Notes: generated from the sequence alone by a model not told the origin. A DNA stretch of 64,000 bases from Peptoniphilus ovalis (GCF_018919265.1 NZ_JAHLQO010000005.1:212108-276107), one strand, 5' to 3'. Shown: positions 24,792-33,271, numbered from the stretch's first letter. Numbers and translations: made by a program.

Positions 24792-25265
24792 TTAAATACT
24801 ACTTTTAAATTCCCACCACTTCTGCCAATTGTTTGCACTCATTGATCCTGGGCAAATCTTTCTCGATGCATCGTAATGTCTCACAACTCTACCCAGTGGA
24901 ATGTTATAAAACTTCATAAGCTCCCTAATCAACACTCTCGCATTTTCAAGAGCCACTTCATAATCAGAATCAGGATTGATACAAATCTCAACTCCAATGG
25001 AATTATTGTTATAAATTCCAAATCTGCCGCGACCATCTCCACAGTGCCAAGCAGACCTACTTGTCTCAACAGTTTCCACAACATGCTTATCATCGACAAA
25101 GTAATGTGCCGAAGCATTTCGATTGCCACCATTAAAATACTTGTAATGATTCATTGCTCCTGCACCTTTATTTCTGTTGCCAGTATCATGAACAACGATA
25201 TAAATTGGTTTCGCTCCTCTTCTACTAGAGTGATTGTAACGAATAAGTTTTTTCTCGATTTTCAT
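24792..25265 (-). CDS. N-acetylmuramoyl-L-alanine amidase (amidase_2/PGRP type)
   Basis: The protein is a single zinc amidase domain of 157 residues that cuts the bond between MurNAc and the peptide in peptidoglycan. Zinc ligands fit His26 (I-V-V-H-D-T-G), His130 (R-V-V-R-H-Y-D-A) and Cys138 (R-K-I-C-P-G), with the catalytic Y or E region in between (S-I-G-V-E-I-C). No signal peptide or binding domain is visible, so it resembles a phage endolysin core of the XlyA or T7-lysozyme type. RBS AAGGAGG lies 6 bases before ATG. No other phage gene is in the window; repeat blocks lie on both sides. It may be a prophage remnant kept for cell wall turnover (inference). Confidence 0.88.
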   Translation of the reverse strand: MKIEKKLIRYNHSSRRGAKPIYIVVHDTGNRNKGAGAMNHYKYFNGGNRNASAHYFVDDKHVVETVETSRSAWHCGDGRGRFGIYNNNSIGVEICINPDSDYEVALENARVLIRELMKFYNIPLGRVVRHYDASRKICPGSMSANNWQKWWEFKSSI

Positions 25266-25284
25266 TATTTCCTCCTTTTATAAT

Positions 25285-26125
25285 CCTTCCAATGGGGACA
25301 CAGTCCCCACGACTGCAACCCTCGCAGGCTCCCTTTTAATGGTAGCAAATTTTCCTAGAGGCTGCTGCGTGCCCTAGAGGGCTGTCCCTTCTTATTAATT
25401 TAATGTCTTGTCATTATTAAATCTTAATGAAAATTAAGTTTTACTAATTTTATAAGGGGCTGTCCTCATCAATTACAAAAACTGGGACAGCTGTGTGCCC
25501 TGTGGGTATCCCAAACTCCATAAACTTAATTCTTTCATAAATTATTATCATCCTAATATATTTTTATTAGTTCCGGGACAGTCCCAATCCCCTCAACTTC
25601 TTCGACTGCAACCCTCGCAGGCTACTCTTAAATGGTAGCAAATTTTAATTTGCGTTCTTCACTCCTATAATGAAGCCTAGCGAAATTATAGAAGATGAAG
25701 AACCAACGACACAGCGAAGGATATCTGCTTCTTTAGATTTTTTAAATCTAAGGGCAGCCCGTTTTGCTTATTTTTGTCGCCTGCTTCTTTTTCATGTTTT
25801 CTTTCTTATACGGACAGCCCTGAAGGGCAGCCCGTTTTAGCTTTGGTATCCCCATTAACTACTACATTAGCAGTCCTAGTATGCTATGTTTTAGGTGCTT
25901 TCCCTGCCCCGTTGTTTTTTCAGTCAGAGGACAGCCCCTTTTTTCCTCTTCATATTTCTATTTTATTAGTTCATTATGACTTTAATGTTTTTTTATCGAC
26001 AACAAGGGACAGCCCTCTAATCTCTTATCCCCTTAACTTCTTCTTCCCCACCATCGGGGACGGTCCCCTTGCAAACCTGACAGGGATACCCACAGGGCAC
26101 GCAGCAGTCCCCCATCAGAAAATTC
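25285..26125. repeat. intergenic repeat block 5
   Basis: This 840-base gap contains no supported gene. Left to right it holds GGGGACACAGTCCCC-like ends and AATGGTAG with a cut-short hairpin (25338-25345). The composite element also found at 12.4 and 24.55 kb follows (about 25376-25490), then a GGGTATCCC-to-GGGACAGTCCC stretch shared with 21.63 kb. An AATGGTAG hairpin (25631-25653) comes next, then GGACAGCCC arms. At the right end is a cassette form on the opposite strand: GGGA, TACCCACAGGGCACGCAG, CAGTCCCC (26083-26112). Confidence 0.8.
25631..25653 (+). repeat. AATGGTAG-headed hairpin (REP-like)
   Basis: The same arrangement as at 15174-15196: AATGGTAG merges with GCAAATT-TT-AATTTGC (25638-25653), followed by GTTCTTCAC in both places. 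Confidence 0.7.
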
Positions 26126-26146
26126 ACAACCCACCCAACCACCACA

Positions 26147-26716
26147 TCACAACTTCCCGGCGATGTACTTTCTCAAATTCTCGATGGCATTTCTCTTCAG
26201 ATTGACCACAGTCCACTTGGAAATCCTAAGGTAATCTGCAATCTCGCTAAGACCAAGCCTTTCATAAAAATATAAAACAACCACCTCCTTCTGCCTTGGA
26301 GTCAAAGCGTCAAGAGCATCCTTTAAAACCTCAAGCTTCTCCCCTTCTAAAAACTCCATCTCAATATCTTCATCTGAAGCCAAAGTATCAAAGACACTTA
26401 AATCATCATCTCCCTTCTCATCACTCACATGAGTATCAAAATTTTTGAGATATTTATATGTATTGAGATAATGGTACATCAAATAGGACTTCACATATTT
26501 TAAGAAAGACCTTTTGTTGTCAAAATTCTCAATACAGAAAAGAACCATTGCCACACCATCTGAATATAAATCTTCAAACTCATTAAAAATAGGGCAATAC
26601 TTCTTAATAGATGAGCGAATAAGAGGATCAAGCATCTCGACGAGCTGCGCCTTGGCACGATTCTCGCCAATGAGTGCTAACTTTAAAATTTTGTCAAAAT
26701 CTTCGTAATTATTCAA
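26147..26716 (-). CDS. sigma-70 family RNA polymerase sigma factor
   Basis: This 189-residue alternative sigma factor has region 2 (about residues 22-90: L-I-R-S-S-I-K-K-Y-C...F-E-D-L-Y-S-D-G) and region 4 (about 138-185: L-T-P-R-Q-K-E-V-V-V-L-Y-F-Y-E-R-L-G-L-S-E-I-A-D-Y-L-R-I-S-K-W-T-V). Regions 1 and 3 are absent. The pattern is near the group of small sigma factors such as UviA, BotR and TetR or SigH-like proteins. No anti-sigma gene is adjacent. The start is TTG 26716, 8 bases after AGGAGG. Its targets are unknown; the 24-bp repeat array lies upstream of its promoter region. Confidence 0.85.
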   Translation of the reverse strand: MNNYEDFDKILKLALIGENRAKAQLVEMLDPLIRSSIKKYCPIFNEFEDLYSDGVAMVLFCIENFDNKRSFLKYVKSYLMYHYLNTYKYLKNFDTHVSDEKGDDDLSVFDTLASDEDIEMEFLEGEKLEVLKDALDALTPRQKEVVVLYFYERLGLSEIADYLRISKWTVVNLKRNAIENLRKYIAGKL

Positions 26717-27054
26717 ATTAATGTCCTCCTTACATAAATTATAAGGATATTATAAAACATTTGTTTTGATAAGTCAATATGATAAGAATAATTTTTCAAA
26801 CTTTTGTTTATTTTGGTGAAAAATAAAAACTCATATAGAGTTTAGATTAGGTAAGTGAATATTTTTGAAAATAAAAAATAAATTTATCTAATAATATCAT
26901 TCTGTAATCTTTTAAAATTAGCATTCTGTAATCTTTTAAAATTAGCATTCTGTAATCCTTTAAAATTAGCATTCTGTGATCCTTTAAAATTAGCATTCTG
27001 TGATCTTACTATTAATAGATTTTTATGATCTTAACTTATAAAAATATGTAAAAA
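26717..27054. other. AT-rich intergenic region holding a repeat array
   Basis: Between the sigma-factor start and the terminator of the S-layer gene no reading frame or known RNA is seen. The left part is very AT-rich and should contain the sigma-factor promoter on the minus strand. The right part is the tandem array described separately. Confidence 0.6.
26898..27014. repeat. five tandem copies of a 24-bp unit
   Basis: CATTCTGTAATC plus TTTTAAAATTAG recurs with an exact 24-base period (starts at 26898, 26922, 26946, 26970 and 26994). Copies differ only at one or two positions (TAATC or TGATC, TTTT or CTTT). There are no unique spacers, so it is not a CRISPR. It may be an array of protein-binding sites. 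Confidence 0.9.
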
Positions 27055-27085
27055 GAAAAACCCAGGGATTTTTCCTTGGGTTTTC
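27055..27085 (-). terminator. Rho-independent terminator after the S-layer gene
   Basis: AAAACCCAAGG pairs with the complementary CCTGGGTTTT around AAAAAT on the minus strand, followed by TCTTTTT. Confidence 0.85.
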
Positions 27086-27109
27086 TTTATTTTAATTAGA
27101 TAAGTCTAA

Positions 27110-29818
27110 TTAAGCTTCTCCTTGAATTTTAACAGTAACTAAGATATTCTTAGATGCTGTATGTTTAGCTGTTTTGTGTTCAAGAGTAACTTTAATACCA
27201 GCTTTTCTATTGCCATTAAATACTATTTTTTGTTCAGGTTGAACTTCTGTAGTGTAAACTTCAAATTTAGTAGTATCTACAAGAGCTTTTACAGCATCAT
27301 TAATAGCTTTGTTAATTTTTTCTGGGTGATCTAAAGTTTCTTGATTAGCAATTGTTACTGTAAGAGTATCAGTAACTTTATTTAGTTCAGCTAAAGTTTG
27401 TTTTTGTGGAGTATTTTTTTCTGCTAATTGAATTCTTTGTTCGAAAGCATTAATTGCATCTTCGTACTTAGTATATTCAATTTGACCCCATTCAGTTTCT
27501 TCAATAACACCAAATGCAGCCTTTAATCCTTTAATTTCTAATAAAAGATCTTTTGCTTCTCTGATATTATTATCATTAATAATTCTGAAGTCTTTGTCAG
27601 CTTTAATAGCTTTTTCAACTAAAAGTTCTACATTTGTTTTAGCTTTTGTATAAACAATGTTAGTTCCAGTTGTGTTGTCTTTAAAGTTTGTAGCGTATTG
27701 ATTATCTCTAAATACTCTATCAGAAACTTTAAAGTCAACTTTTCTTTCTGGATAAGCAACTGAGAAAGCTTTTAGTGCTTTAGCGTCTTCATTAGATACG
27801 CTGTAAGTTTCAATTCTACTAGCATCTTTACTATTAAATACGTTGTAATCAACTCTAATAGTTACAGTTGGGTTAGCAGTATCGATTCCTTGAACAGAAA
27901 TAATTTTACCAACTCTTTGAGCTTTATCAACTGAAGGGATTATTCCATAGATTGATCCCTTAAGATCTTGATTGCCAAGAAGTGAAATAACTTCAGCTTG
28001 GTTTTTGTGATCTTTATTAACTGAGAATTGAATAGAAGTACCAGCTTCTAATTTACCATATTGTTTTTCTGAGAAGATATCAGCATCTCTTGCATCAAGA
28101 ACAGATCTTTCACCATTCTTGTCTTCGATGTATACTAATTTATCTTTAACTTCTGTAATCTTAACAATTGGATATTTGTCTGTATCAGAGTGGTCAATTA
28201 CAGTTGTGTAGATTGAGCCAGTTCTTACATCATCAAGTTCGATAACATCAAGTAAATCACCATATTCTAATGGGAATCTAGAAGTATCATATACGTTATT
28301 TCTATCTACTAGAGTTCCATCAGTTCTTTCAAGTGTTGTTCTGAAGTTAGAAGAAGAAGAGTTAACTACTCTAAATAATTCTCCCTTAAATGTTTTGTTA
28401 ACAAGGTTAAATACAACTACATTTGCAGTGTGTCTAGCACTTGTATCAAAATCAATTGCTCCGTAGTTTTTGTTAATATTAGTTGAATCAAATCCTGCAT
28501 ATACATCAAAGATAGGATATCCTGCTCTGTAGTTTTGGAATCCAACAAGTGAAAGTGCTTCATTAATATTAGCAACTTTCTTCATAATGTTGTTAGCTGG
28601 GTTAGCTACATAGATTTCAGTCTTATCAGTAACTTTAAGAGCTAAGTCATGTCTATCATTTTTAACATCTTTTACATTGTTAAATGTAATAGTGTCAACT
28701 TTAGTGTTGTTGCTCTTGAATTGTACAGTAACAAAAGCATGACCATTTTTAACTAATTTTTCTTTAGTAACATCATCGTTAGATTTAATCTTTGAATTAG
28801 CTACTGCATAGTTAGTTGTTTCAACAGTATTGTCAGAAACACCTCTCCAGATAGTATTATCTGCTTTTGCAGTTGCTGGATTGTTTCCTCTAGCTAATTC
28901 AGCTGGGTTACCAAGTTCGATAATATGAGTTACTTCATTCTTATCGTTTACTAGAACTCTTACTAAAGATCCTAGGTAGTAATCTCTAACTTCTTTATCA
29001 ATTCCTCTTAATTGTCTAATTTGAGTTCTTGATCCATTTTCTCCTGTAACAAATACAGTGTCATTTGTTACTTTGTATTCAGCTTTGCTATCTTGGTTAA
29101 GTTGGATAACATCTTTAGTTAGGTTAGAAAGGATTCCTCTTGTTTCATTTGAAGGAACTCTCTTGAATTCTTTCATTGTGTAAAGAGCGTTATAAAGCAT
29201 TGTGAAAGTATCTGCTCTGTTAGCTGCCTTGTTGTAGTCAGTTACAGTAACGTCAGCAAAGATTCCTAGTTCGTTAGCCCAGTTGATCCAGTCTCTGTAC
29301 CATACAGCATTGTTTGCTTGTTCAACTGTTAGGTCCTTTTTAGCAAGAACAACTAACATTTTTGCAAGTTCTGCATAAGTTACGTCATTTTCTGCTTTGA
29401 AAGTATCATCTGGATAACCATTAAGCATTTTTACGTCGTTAACTTTAGATGAACGAGTTGTACCAGCAACGATATATCCGTTTGCCCAGTGATCTGCTTT
29501 AAGATCTTTGTAAACTCCGCCTACTCCTTGTAAATTTTTAGCGGCTTCTTCTTCACCGTTAGCAATTACAAGAACTTTTGTGATTTCAGATCTCTTAACA
29601 TTGCTTTCAAGGTTAAGATTTCCTTTTTCATCGCCTTCAACTATTTTTAAATCTTTAACGTATTGGATTTTATTATCTTTTCCAACTACTTTTTCGATTT
29701 TTTCAACTTTAGCTTCATCTTTTTTAGCTTCAGTTGTTTTAGCTTCGGCGAAGACACTTGTGAATGTTCCTAGTACCATTACTAGTGCTAGTACTAGAGA
29801 AAGAATTTTCTTGTTCAT
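27110..29818 (-). CDS. S-layer protein with three N-terminal SLH motifs
   Basis: This 902-residue secreted protein looks like the main S-layer protein. A signal peptide (MNKKILSLVLALVMVLGTF, cut after F-A-E-A) is followed by a lysine/glutamate-rich stretch. SLH motifs lie at about residues 52-90 (degenerate), 107-165 (Y-K-D-L-K-A-D-H-W-A-N-G-Y-I...G-Y-P-D-D-T-F) and 173-215 (W-Y-R-D-W-I-N-W-A-N-E-L-G-I-F). SLH motifs bind pyruvylated wall polymers. The rest is beta-rich with many regular Asp/Asn/Val strands and no enzyme motif. It has no cysteine that I can see. The strong 5' leader and promoter fit an abundant protein. RBS AGGAGG is 11 bases before ATG, a long spacing. Confidence 0.88.
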   Translation of the reverse strand: MNKKILSLVLALVMVLGTFTSVFAEAKTTEAKKDEAKVEKIEKVVGKDNKIQYVKDLKIVEGDEKGNLNLESNVKRSEITKVLVIANGEEEAAKNLQGVGGVYKDLKADHWANGYIVAGTTRSSKVNDVKMLNGYPDDTFKAENDVTYAELAKMLVVLAKKDLTVEQANNAVWYRDWINWANELGIFADVTVTDYNKAANRADTFTMLYNALYTMKEFKRVPSNETRGILSNLTKDVIQLNQDSKAEYKVTNDTVFVTGENGSRTQIRQLRGIDKEVRDYYLGSLVRVLVNDKNEVTHIIELGNPAELARGNNPATAKADNTIWRGVSDNTVETTNYAVANSKIKSNDDVTKEKLVKNGHAFVTVQFKSNNTKVDTITFNNVKDVKNDRHDLALKVTDKTEIYVANPANNIMKKVANINEALSLVGFQNYRAGYPIFDVYAGFDSTNINKNYGAIDFDTSARHTANVVVFNLVNKTFKGELFRVVNSSSSNFRTTLERTDGTLVDRNNVYDTSRFPLEYGDLLDVIELDDVRTGSIYTTVIDHSDTDKYPIVKITEVKDKLVYIEDKNGERSVLDARDADIFSEKQYGKLEAGTSIQFSVNKDHKNQAEVISLLGNQDLKGSIYGIIPSVDKAQRVGKIISVQGIDTANPTVTIRVDYNVFNSKDASRIETYSVSNEDAKALKAFSVAYPERKVDFKVSDRVFRDNQYATNFKDNTTGTNIVYTKAKTNVELLVEKAIKADKDFRIINDNNIREAKDLLLEIKGLKAAFGVIEETEWGQIEYTKYEDAINAFEQRIQLAEKNTPQKQTLAELNKVTDTLTVTIANQETLDHPEKINKAINDAVKALVDTTKFEVYTTEVQPEQKIVFNGNRKAGIKVTLEHKTAKHTASKNILVTVKIQGEA

Positions 29819-29963
29819 TTGTCTTTCGACCTCCTTAAAAATTTTGTAGATTCTACAAAAGTCTCAAACTTTTGTCGCCGATTATGAACAGATCGGCTAA
29901 GAGGTCGACAAATAAATATCGCCTTTCGTTTAATATTTAATTGTCATGTTCCTCTTTGTTTAT
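29819..29963 (-). promoter_or_regulatory. structured 5' leader of the S-layer gene
   Basis: On the minus strand the roughly 140-base leader has two clear hairpins near the ribosome binding site: TTTGTAGAA-TCTACAAA (about 29847-29862) and GCCGAT...ATCGGC (29877-29898). Long, folded leaders of this kind are known to stabilise S-layer mRNAs in other bacteria; here that role is inferred. Confidence 0.5.
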
Positions 29964-29991
29964 ATTATACACTAAGTTTACCCTTTGTAAA
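29964..29991 (-). promoter_or_regulatory. promoter of the S-layer gene
   Basis: On the minus strand TTTACA (29986-29991) and TATAAT (29964-29969) are 16 bases apart. Confidence 0.6.
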
Positions 29992-30194
29992 ATTACATTT
30001 ATATTACATAAATTTTTCGCTTTGTAATTTATTGAAATATTGTTGTAATATTTCTTTTTGTGTTTTACTTTGGGTCCCTTGTGATAATATGGGATTTTTC
30101 CCGTAGCTATGATTATAACAAAAAGGTTACAATTTAGCAAATATGTTTTATTGATGTGGTATTTACTGGGTTTTAGGATGATTATAACTACGAC

Positions 30195-31302
30195 TCTCTT
30201 TGCGGCTACGGGGGCTGTCCCTTGCTTTTATTTTTCAACGTCTTCTTGCTGTTGAGTTATTAGAATTAAGTTTCATCCTTATGAATGGGCTGCCGTGTGC
30301 CCTATGGGTATCCCCTTTCTTTAAAACTTTCTTTGGTTCGAGGACAGCCCCTTTTTTTATCTTCTTGTTTCTTTTTTATTTGTTCATTTTAATTCTAATG
30401 TTTTTTTATCGACAACAAGGGACAGCCCTCTTAGATTAAGACTTATCTTTCCATTTTCTACCATATTTAGGGGGCTGTCATTTAGGGGGCTGTCCCTTGC
30501 TTTTATTTTTTCAACTTCTTCTTGCTGTTGAGTTATTAGAATTAAGTTTCATCCTTATGAAAGGCCTGCCGTGTGCCCTATGGGTATCCCCTTCCTTAAA
30601 ACTTTCTTTTGGGGGCTGTCCTTTGCTATTATTTTGTTTCTCTCTCTTGAGTTTTTCTTTATAAGAACTATTTTTTTTAATTTTAAAAGGGCTGTCCCCT
30701 ACCATTTGTCTTTCTTTGGTTCGAGGACAGCCCCTTTTTTTCTCTTCTTGTTTCTATTTTATTAGTTCATTTTAATTTTAAATTTATTTTATTGACAAAA
30801 AGGGACAGCCCTCTTAGATTAAGACTTGTCTTTCCATTTTCTACCATTTTTAGGGGGCTGTCCCTTGCTTTTATTTTTTCTATGTCTTCTTGCTGTTGAG
30901 TTATTAGAATTAAGTTTCATCTTTATGAAGGGGCTGTCCCAATCCTTATTTTGTTTCGCTAAGCGAGGACAGCCCCTTTTTTTATCTTCTTATTTCTTTT
31001 TTATTAACTCATATTAATTTTAAATTTATTTTATTGACAACAAGGGACAGCCCTCTTAGATTAAGACTTGTCTTTCCATTTTCTACCATTTTTAGGGGGC
31101 TGTCCCTTGCTTTTATTTTTTCTATGTCTTCTTGCTGTTGAGTTATTAGAATTAAGTTTCATCTTTATGAAGGGGCTGTCCCAATCCTTATTTTGTTTCG
31201 CTAAGCGAGGACAGCCCCTTTTTTTATCTTCTTGTTTCTTTTTTATTAACTCATATTAATTTTAAATTTATTTTATTGACAACAAGGGACAGCCCTCTTA
31301 GA
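30195..31302. repeat. intergenic repeat block 6 (nested GGGGCTGTCC/GGACAGCCCC units)
   Basis: About four related units of roughly 240 bases follow each other without a gene. Each unit opens with GGGGGCTGTCCCTTGC and has AAGGGGCTGTCC in the middle. GGACAGCCCCTTTTT follows, and the unit closes with CAAGGGACAGCCCTCTTAG. The outer pair and the inner pair are each inverted repeats, so each unit can fold into a hairpin within a hairpin. In the first two units the middle palindrome carries the 18-base cassette (30293-30310 and near 30569-30587); in the last two it does not. AATGGTAG occurs on the minus strand at the unit joints (30841-30848 and 31083-31090). Confidence 0.88.
30779..31302. repeat. 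242-bp tandem repeat (two full copies and a partial third)
   Basis: Copies start at 30779 and 31021, and the third start at 31263 breaks off in CCCTCTTAGATT. Only a few substitutions separate the copies (for example ACAAAAAGG or ACAACAAGG). The partial copy ends 18 bases before the stop codon of the RAYT gene. Confidence 0.9.
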
Positions 31303-31319
31303 TTTAACTACTCTCGTAT

Positions 31320-31886
31320 TTATAAATAAATATCTTTTCCACTATATTTATATGGCATATCTAAGAATTTCATATATTCCTCTCTTGCCTTTTCTCTATT
31401 TTCGTCAAATATATAAAGCAAATAATCTGAATCGCATACTTCATCTTTATCTGCCAAGTAATTTTTGTGTGATGTATATTTATTTACATATTTAATTCCC
31501 AATCCTGCTTCTATTGGATTTCTATGTATATATTTTATAAGATCAAGCAAATATATATCATCTTTACAAGGCTTTGATTTAAATCTAGATTGAAATACTC
31601 TTCCAACATGATTATATTTCTTATTGTAGTATTGAGTGTAGGATTGTTGTATTATTTGCATAGCTTTACTGAGTTTATCATTTTCAATTTTTAACAATAT
31701 ATGAAGGTGATTGTCCATTATTGCATATGCATATATTTGAAATCCCAATCTTTTCTTCGATTGGATTATTAGTTTTATGTATTTTTCTTTGTCGTCATCA
31801 TCTTTAAATATTATTTCTTTATTATTTCCTCTTGCATAAATATGATAAACTCCAGTTTCTGAATATTGTCTTGGTTTAAATGCCAT
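31320..31886 (-). CDS. REP-associated tyrosine transposase (RAYT, IS200-like Y1 HUH endonuclease)
   Basis: This single-domain Y1 transposase has 188 residues. Its start R-Q-Y-S-E-T-G-V-Y-H-I-Y-A-R-G-N-N is typical of the TnpA-REP group, and not of IS200/IS605 TnpA. The HUH metal pair is His60 and His62 (D-N-H-L-H-I-L-L). The catalytic Tyr is most likely Tyr119 in L-I-K-Y-I-H-R-N-P-I-E-A-G-L, and G-R-V-F-Q-S-R-F-K-S (residues 95-104) is a RAYT signature. RAYTs bind and cut REP palindromes headed by GTAG or GGAG, and are single-copy host genes without terminal inverted repeats. Palindrome repeats flank it closely on both sides. RBS AGGAGG lies 6 bases before ATG. No IS ends were found. All key residues are intact. 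Confidence 0.88.
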   Translation of the reverse strand: MAFKPRQYSETGVYHIYARGNNKEIIFKDDDDKEKYIKLIIQSKKRLGFQIYAYAIMDNHLHILLKIENDKLSKAMQIIQQSYTQYYNKKYNHVGRVFQSRFKSKPCKDDIYLLDLIKYIHRNPIEAGLGIKYVNKYTSHKNYLADKDEVCDSDYLLYIFDENREKAREEYMKFLDMPYKYSGKDIYL

Positions 31887-31974
31887 ATTTTCCCTCCTAA
31901 CTATATGTAATTATATAACATTTCCAATCCTTTTGAAATTCTCATAAAATTAATAAATATCTCACAGCTAACCT

Positions 31975-32862
31975 TTCATTTGTCTACCATTTTCGACTCG
32001 CTCTAAAATGCTCCTTGGATAAGTTTCTTTATTTAAGGGGGCTGACCTTTTACTTATTTTTTCACTAGGCGAGGACAGCCGTCTTAGATTAAGACTTGTC
32101 AATCGATTTTCTACCATTAAAAAAGGTTACAATTTAGCAAGTGATTTGTTTTTATGGCTTGTTTATTGGGTTTGAGGTTGATTGTTTCGCGGCTACGGGG
32201 CTGTCCTTTGCTATTATTTTGTTTCTCTCTCTTGAGTTCTTCTTTATAAGAACTATTTTTTTTAATTTTAAAAGGGCTGCTGTGTGCCCTATGGGTATCC
32301 CCTTCCTTTAAAACTTTCTTTGGTTCGAGGACAGCCCCTTTTTTCTCTTCTTGTTTCTTTTTTTCTAGTTCATTTTCATTGACAACTTATTTTATTAACA
32401 ACAAGGGACAGCCCTCCAAAATACAACAAAATGGCAAATGTTTTGTTTTTTTGGCTTGGTTAATGGGTTTGAGGATAATTGTTTTGCGGATACGGGGGCT
32501 GTCCTTTACTATTATTTTTTCAACGTCTTCTTGCTGTTGAGTTATTAGAATTAAGTTTATCCTTATGAAAGGGGCTGCCGTGGCCCTATGGGTATCCCCT
32601 TCCTTATTTTGTTTCTCTAAGCGAGGACAGCCCCTTTTTTTAACTTCTTGTTTCTTTTTTATAAAATCATTCTCATTCTAATGTTCTTTTATCGACAACA
32701 AGGGACAGCCCTCTTATACATTTGTCTACCATTTTTTGACTCGCTCTAAAATGCTCCTTGGATAAGTTTCTTTATTTAGGGGTCTGACCCTTTCCTTATT
32801 TTTTCACAAGGTGAGGACAGCCGTCTTAGATCAAGACTTGTCTTTCGATTTTCTACCATTAA
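31975..32862. repeat. intergenic repeat block 7
   Basis: The block continues upstream of the RAYT gene with no gene of its own. CTACCATT (AATGGTAG on the minus strand) occurs at 31984-31991, 32111-32118, 32726-32733 and 32853-32860. GGGGCTG cassette forms lie near 32277-32307 and 32573-32600; the latter has lost two bases of the cassette. GGACAGCCCC and GGGACAGCCCTC partners follow each. The block GAGCGAGTCG beside AATGGTAG is shared with 15.0 kb. Confidence 0.85.
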
Positions 32863-32863
32863 A

Positions 32864-32903
32864 AAAAAGAATTCTTCCTATATATAATAGAAAAAATTCT
32901 TCA
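32864..32903 (-). terminator. Rho-independent terminator after the YvrJ gene
   Basis: AAGAATT and AATTCTT arms on the minus strand surround CTATTATATATAG-like bases and are followed by TTTTTTTT. Confidence 0.65.
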
Positions 32904-32907
32904 TTTT

Positions 32908-33054
32908 TTATTTGTTAAGTTTTTCAACTGCATTGGATAATTCTCCTATGACTTCTTTTAATTCTTCTAGCTTCTTCTCAAATCTCACCAATAAATAGCA
33001 AGATATGGCAATGGGAAAGCCAATGTTTGAGATTTGTGCCAATAATTCTTCCAT
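32908..33054 (-). CDS. YvrJ-family small membrane protein
   Basis: This 48-residue protein (start M-E-E-L-L-A-Q-I-S-N-I-G-F-P) fits the YvrJ family: a membrane segment G-F-P-I-A-I-S-C-Y-L-L-V-R-F, then E-K-K-L-E-E-L and a short amphipathic helix ending N-A-V-E-K-L-N-K. The function is unknown. It is the last gene of a three-gene set with DUF2922 and DUF1659, an arrangement common in Firmicutes. TTTAAAATGG offers only a weak ribosome binding site, and the gene starts 1 base after the DUF2922 stop region, so coupling is likely. Confidence 0.8.
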   Translation of the reverse strand: MEELLAQISNIGFPIAISCYLLVRFEKKLEELKEVIGELSNAVEKLNK

Positions 33055-33055
33055 T

Positions 33056-33271
33056 TTAAATTTCTGCTTCTGTTCTTGTGATTAAGACATTGCCGAGATT
33101 TTTTGTGATTGGTCCCATTTTTCCTATTACAAGGGAATTATCGACGATTTTTCCAGTCACATCTTTTACATCAACTGATGAGATATCCTTCTTAGGATTT
33201 GTCACTGTTATTGATGTTTTGTTGTTTTGTGCATCTGCAAAGTCCATTCTAAGTGTTATCTTTGGTTCCAT
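33056..33271 (-). CDS. DUF2922 family protein
   Basis: At 71 residues the product matches DUF2922 by its L-R-M-D-F-A-D-A-Q-N-N-K-T-S-I-T-V-T-N-P-K-K-D-I-S-S-V-D-V-K-D-V-T-G-type order: a short strand, a turn of N/D residues and a helix before the final K-N-L-G-N-V-L-I-T-R-T-E-A-E-I. The role is unknown. RBS AAAGGAGG lies 5 bases before ATG. It lies between the DUF1659 and YvrJ genes, spaced 13 bases from the former. Confidence 0.85.
   Translation of the reverse strand: MEPKITLRMDFADAQNNKTSITVTNPKKDISSVDVKDVTGKIVDNSLVIGKMGPITKNLGNVLITRTEAEI

Noticed and set aside
24792..26716. amidase and sigma factor as a prophage remnant
   Set aside because: No integrase, capsid, tail or holin gene is present, and repeat blocks separate the two genes; only the amidase looks phage-like.
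26898..27014. 24-bp array considered as a CRISPR
   Set aside because: Copies are directly joined, with no unique spacers, and no cas gene is present.
30200..31259. several 60-80 residue hydrophobic frames
   Set aside because: They repeat every 242 bases with the DNA unit and cross terminator-like hairpins.
31320..31886. RAYT gene as part of a complete IS200/IS605 element
   Set aside because: No TnpB, no recognisable left or right subterminal IS hairpins, and the protein has RAYT-type motifs.
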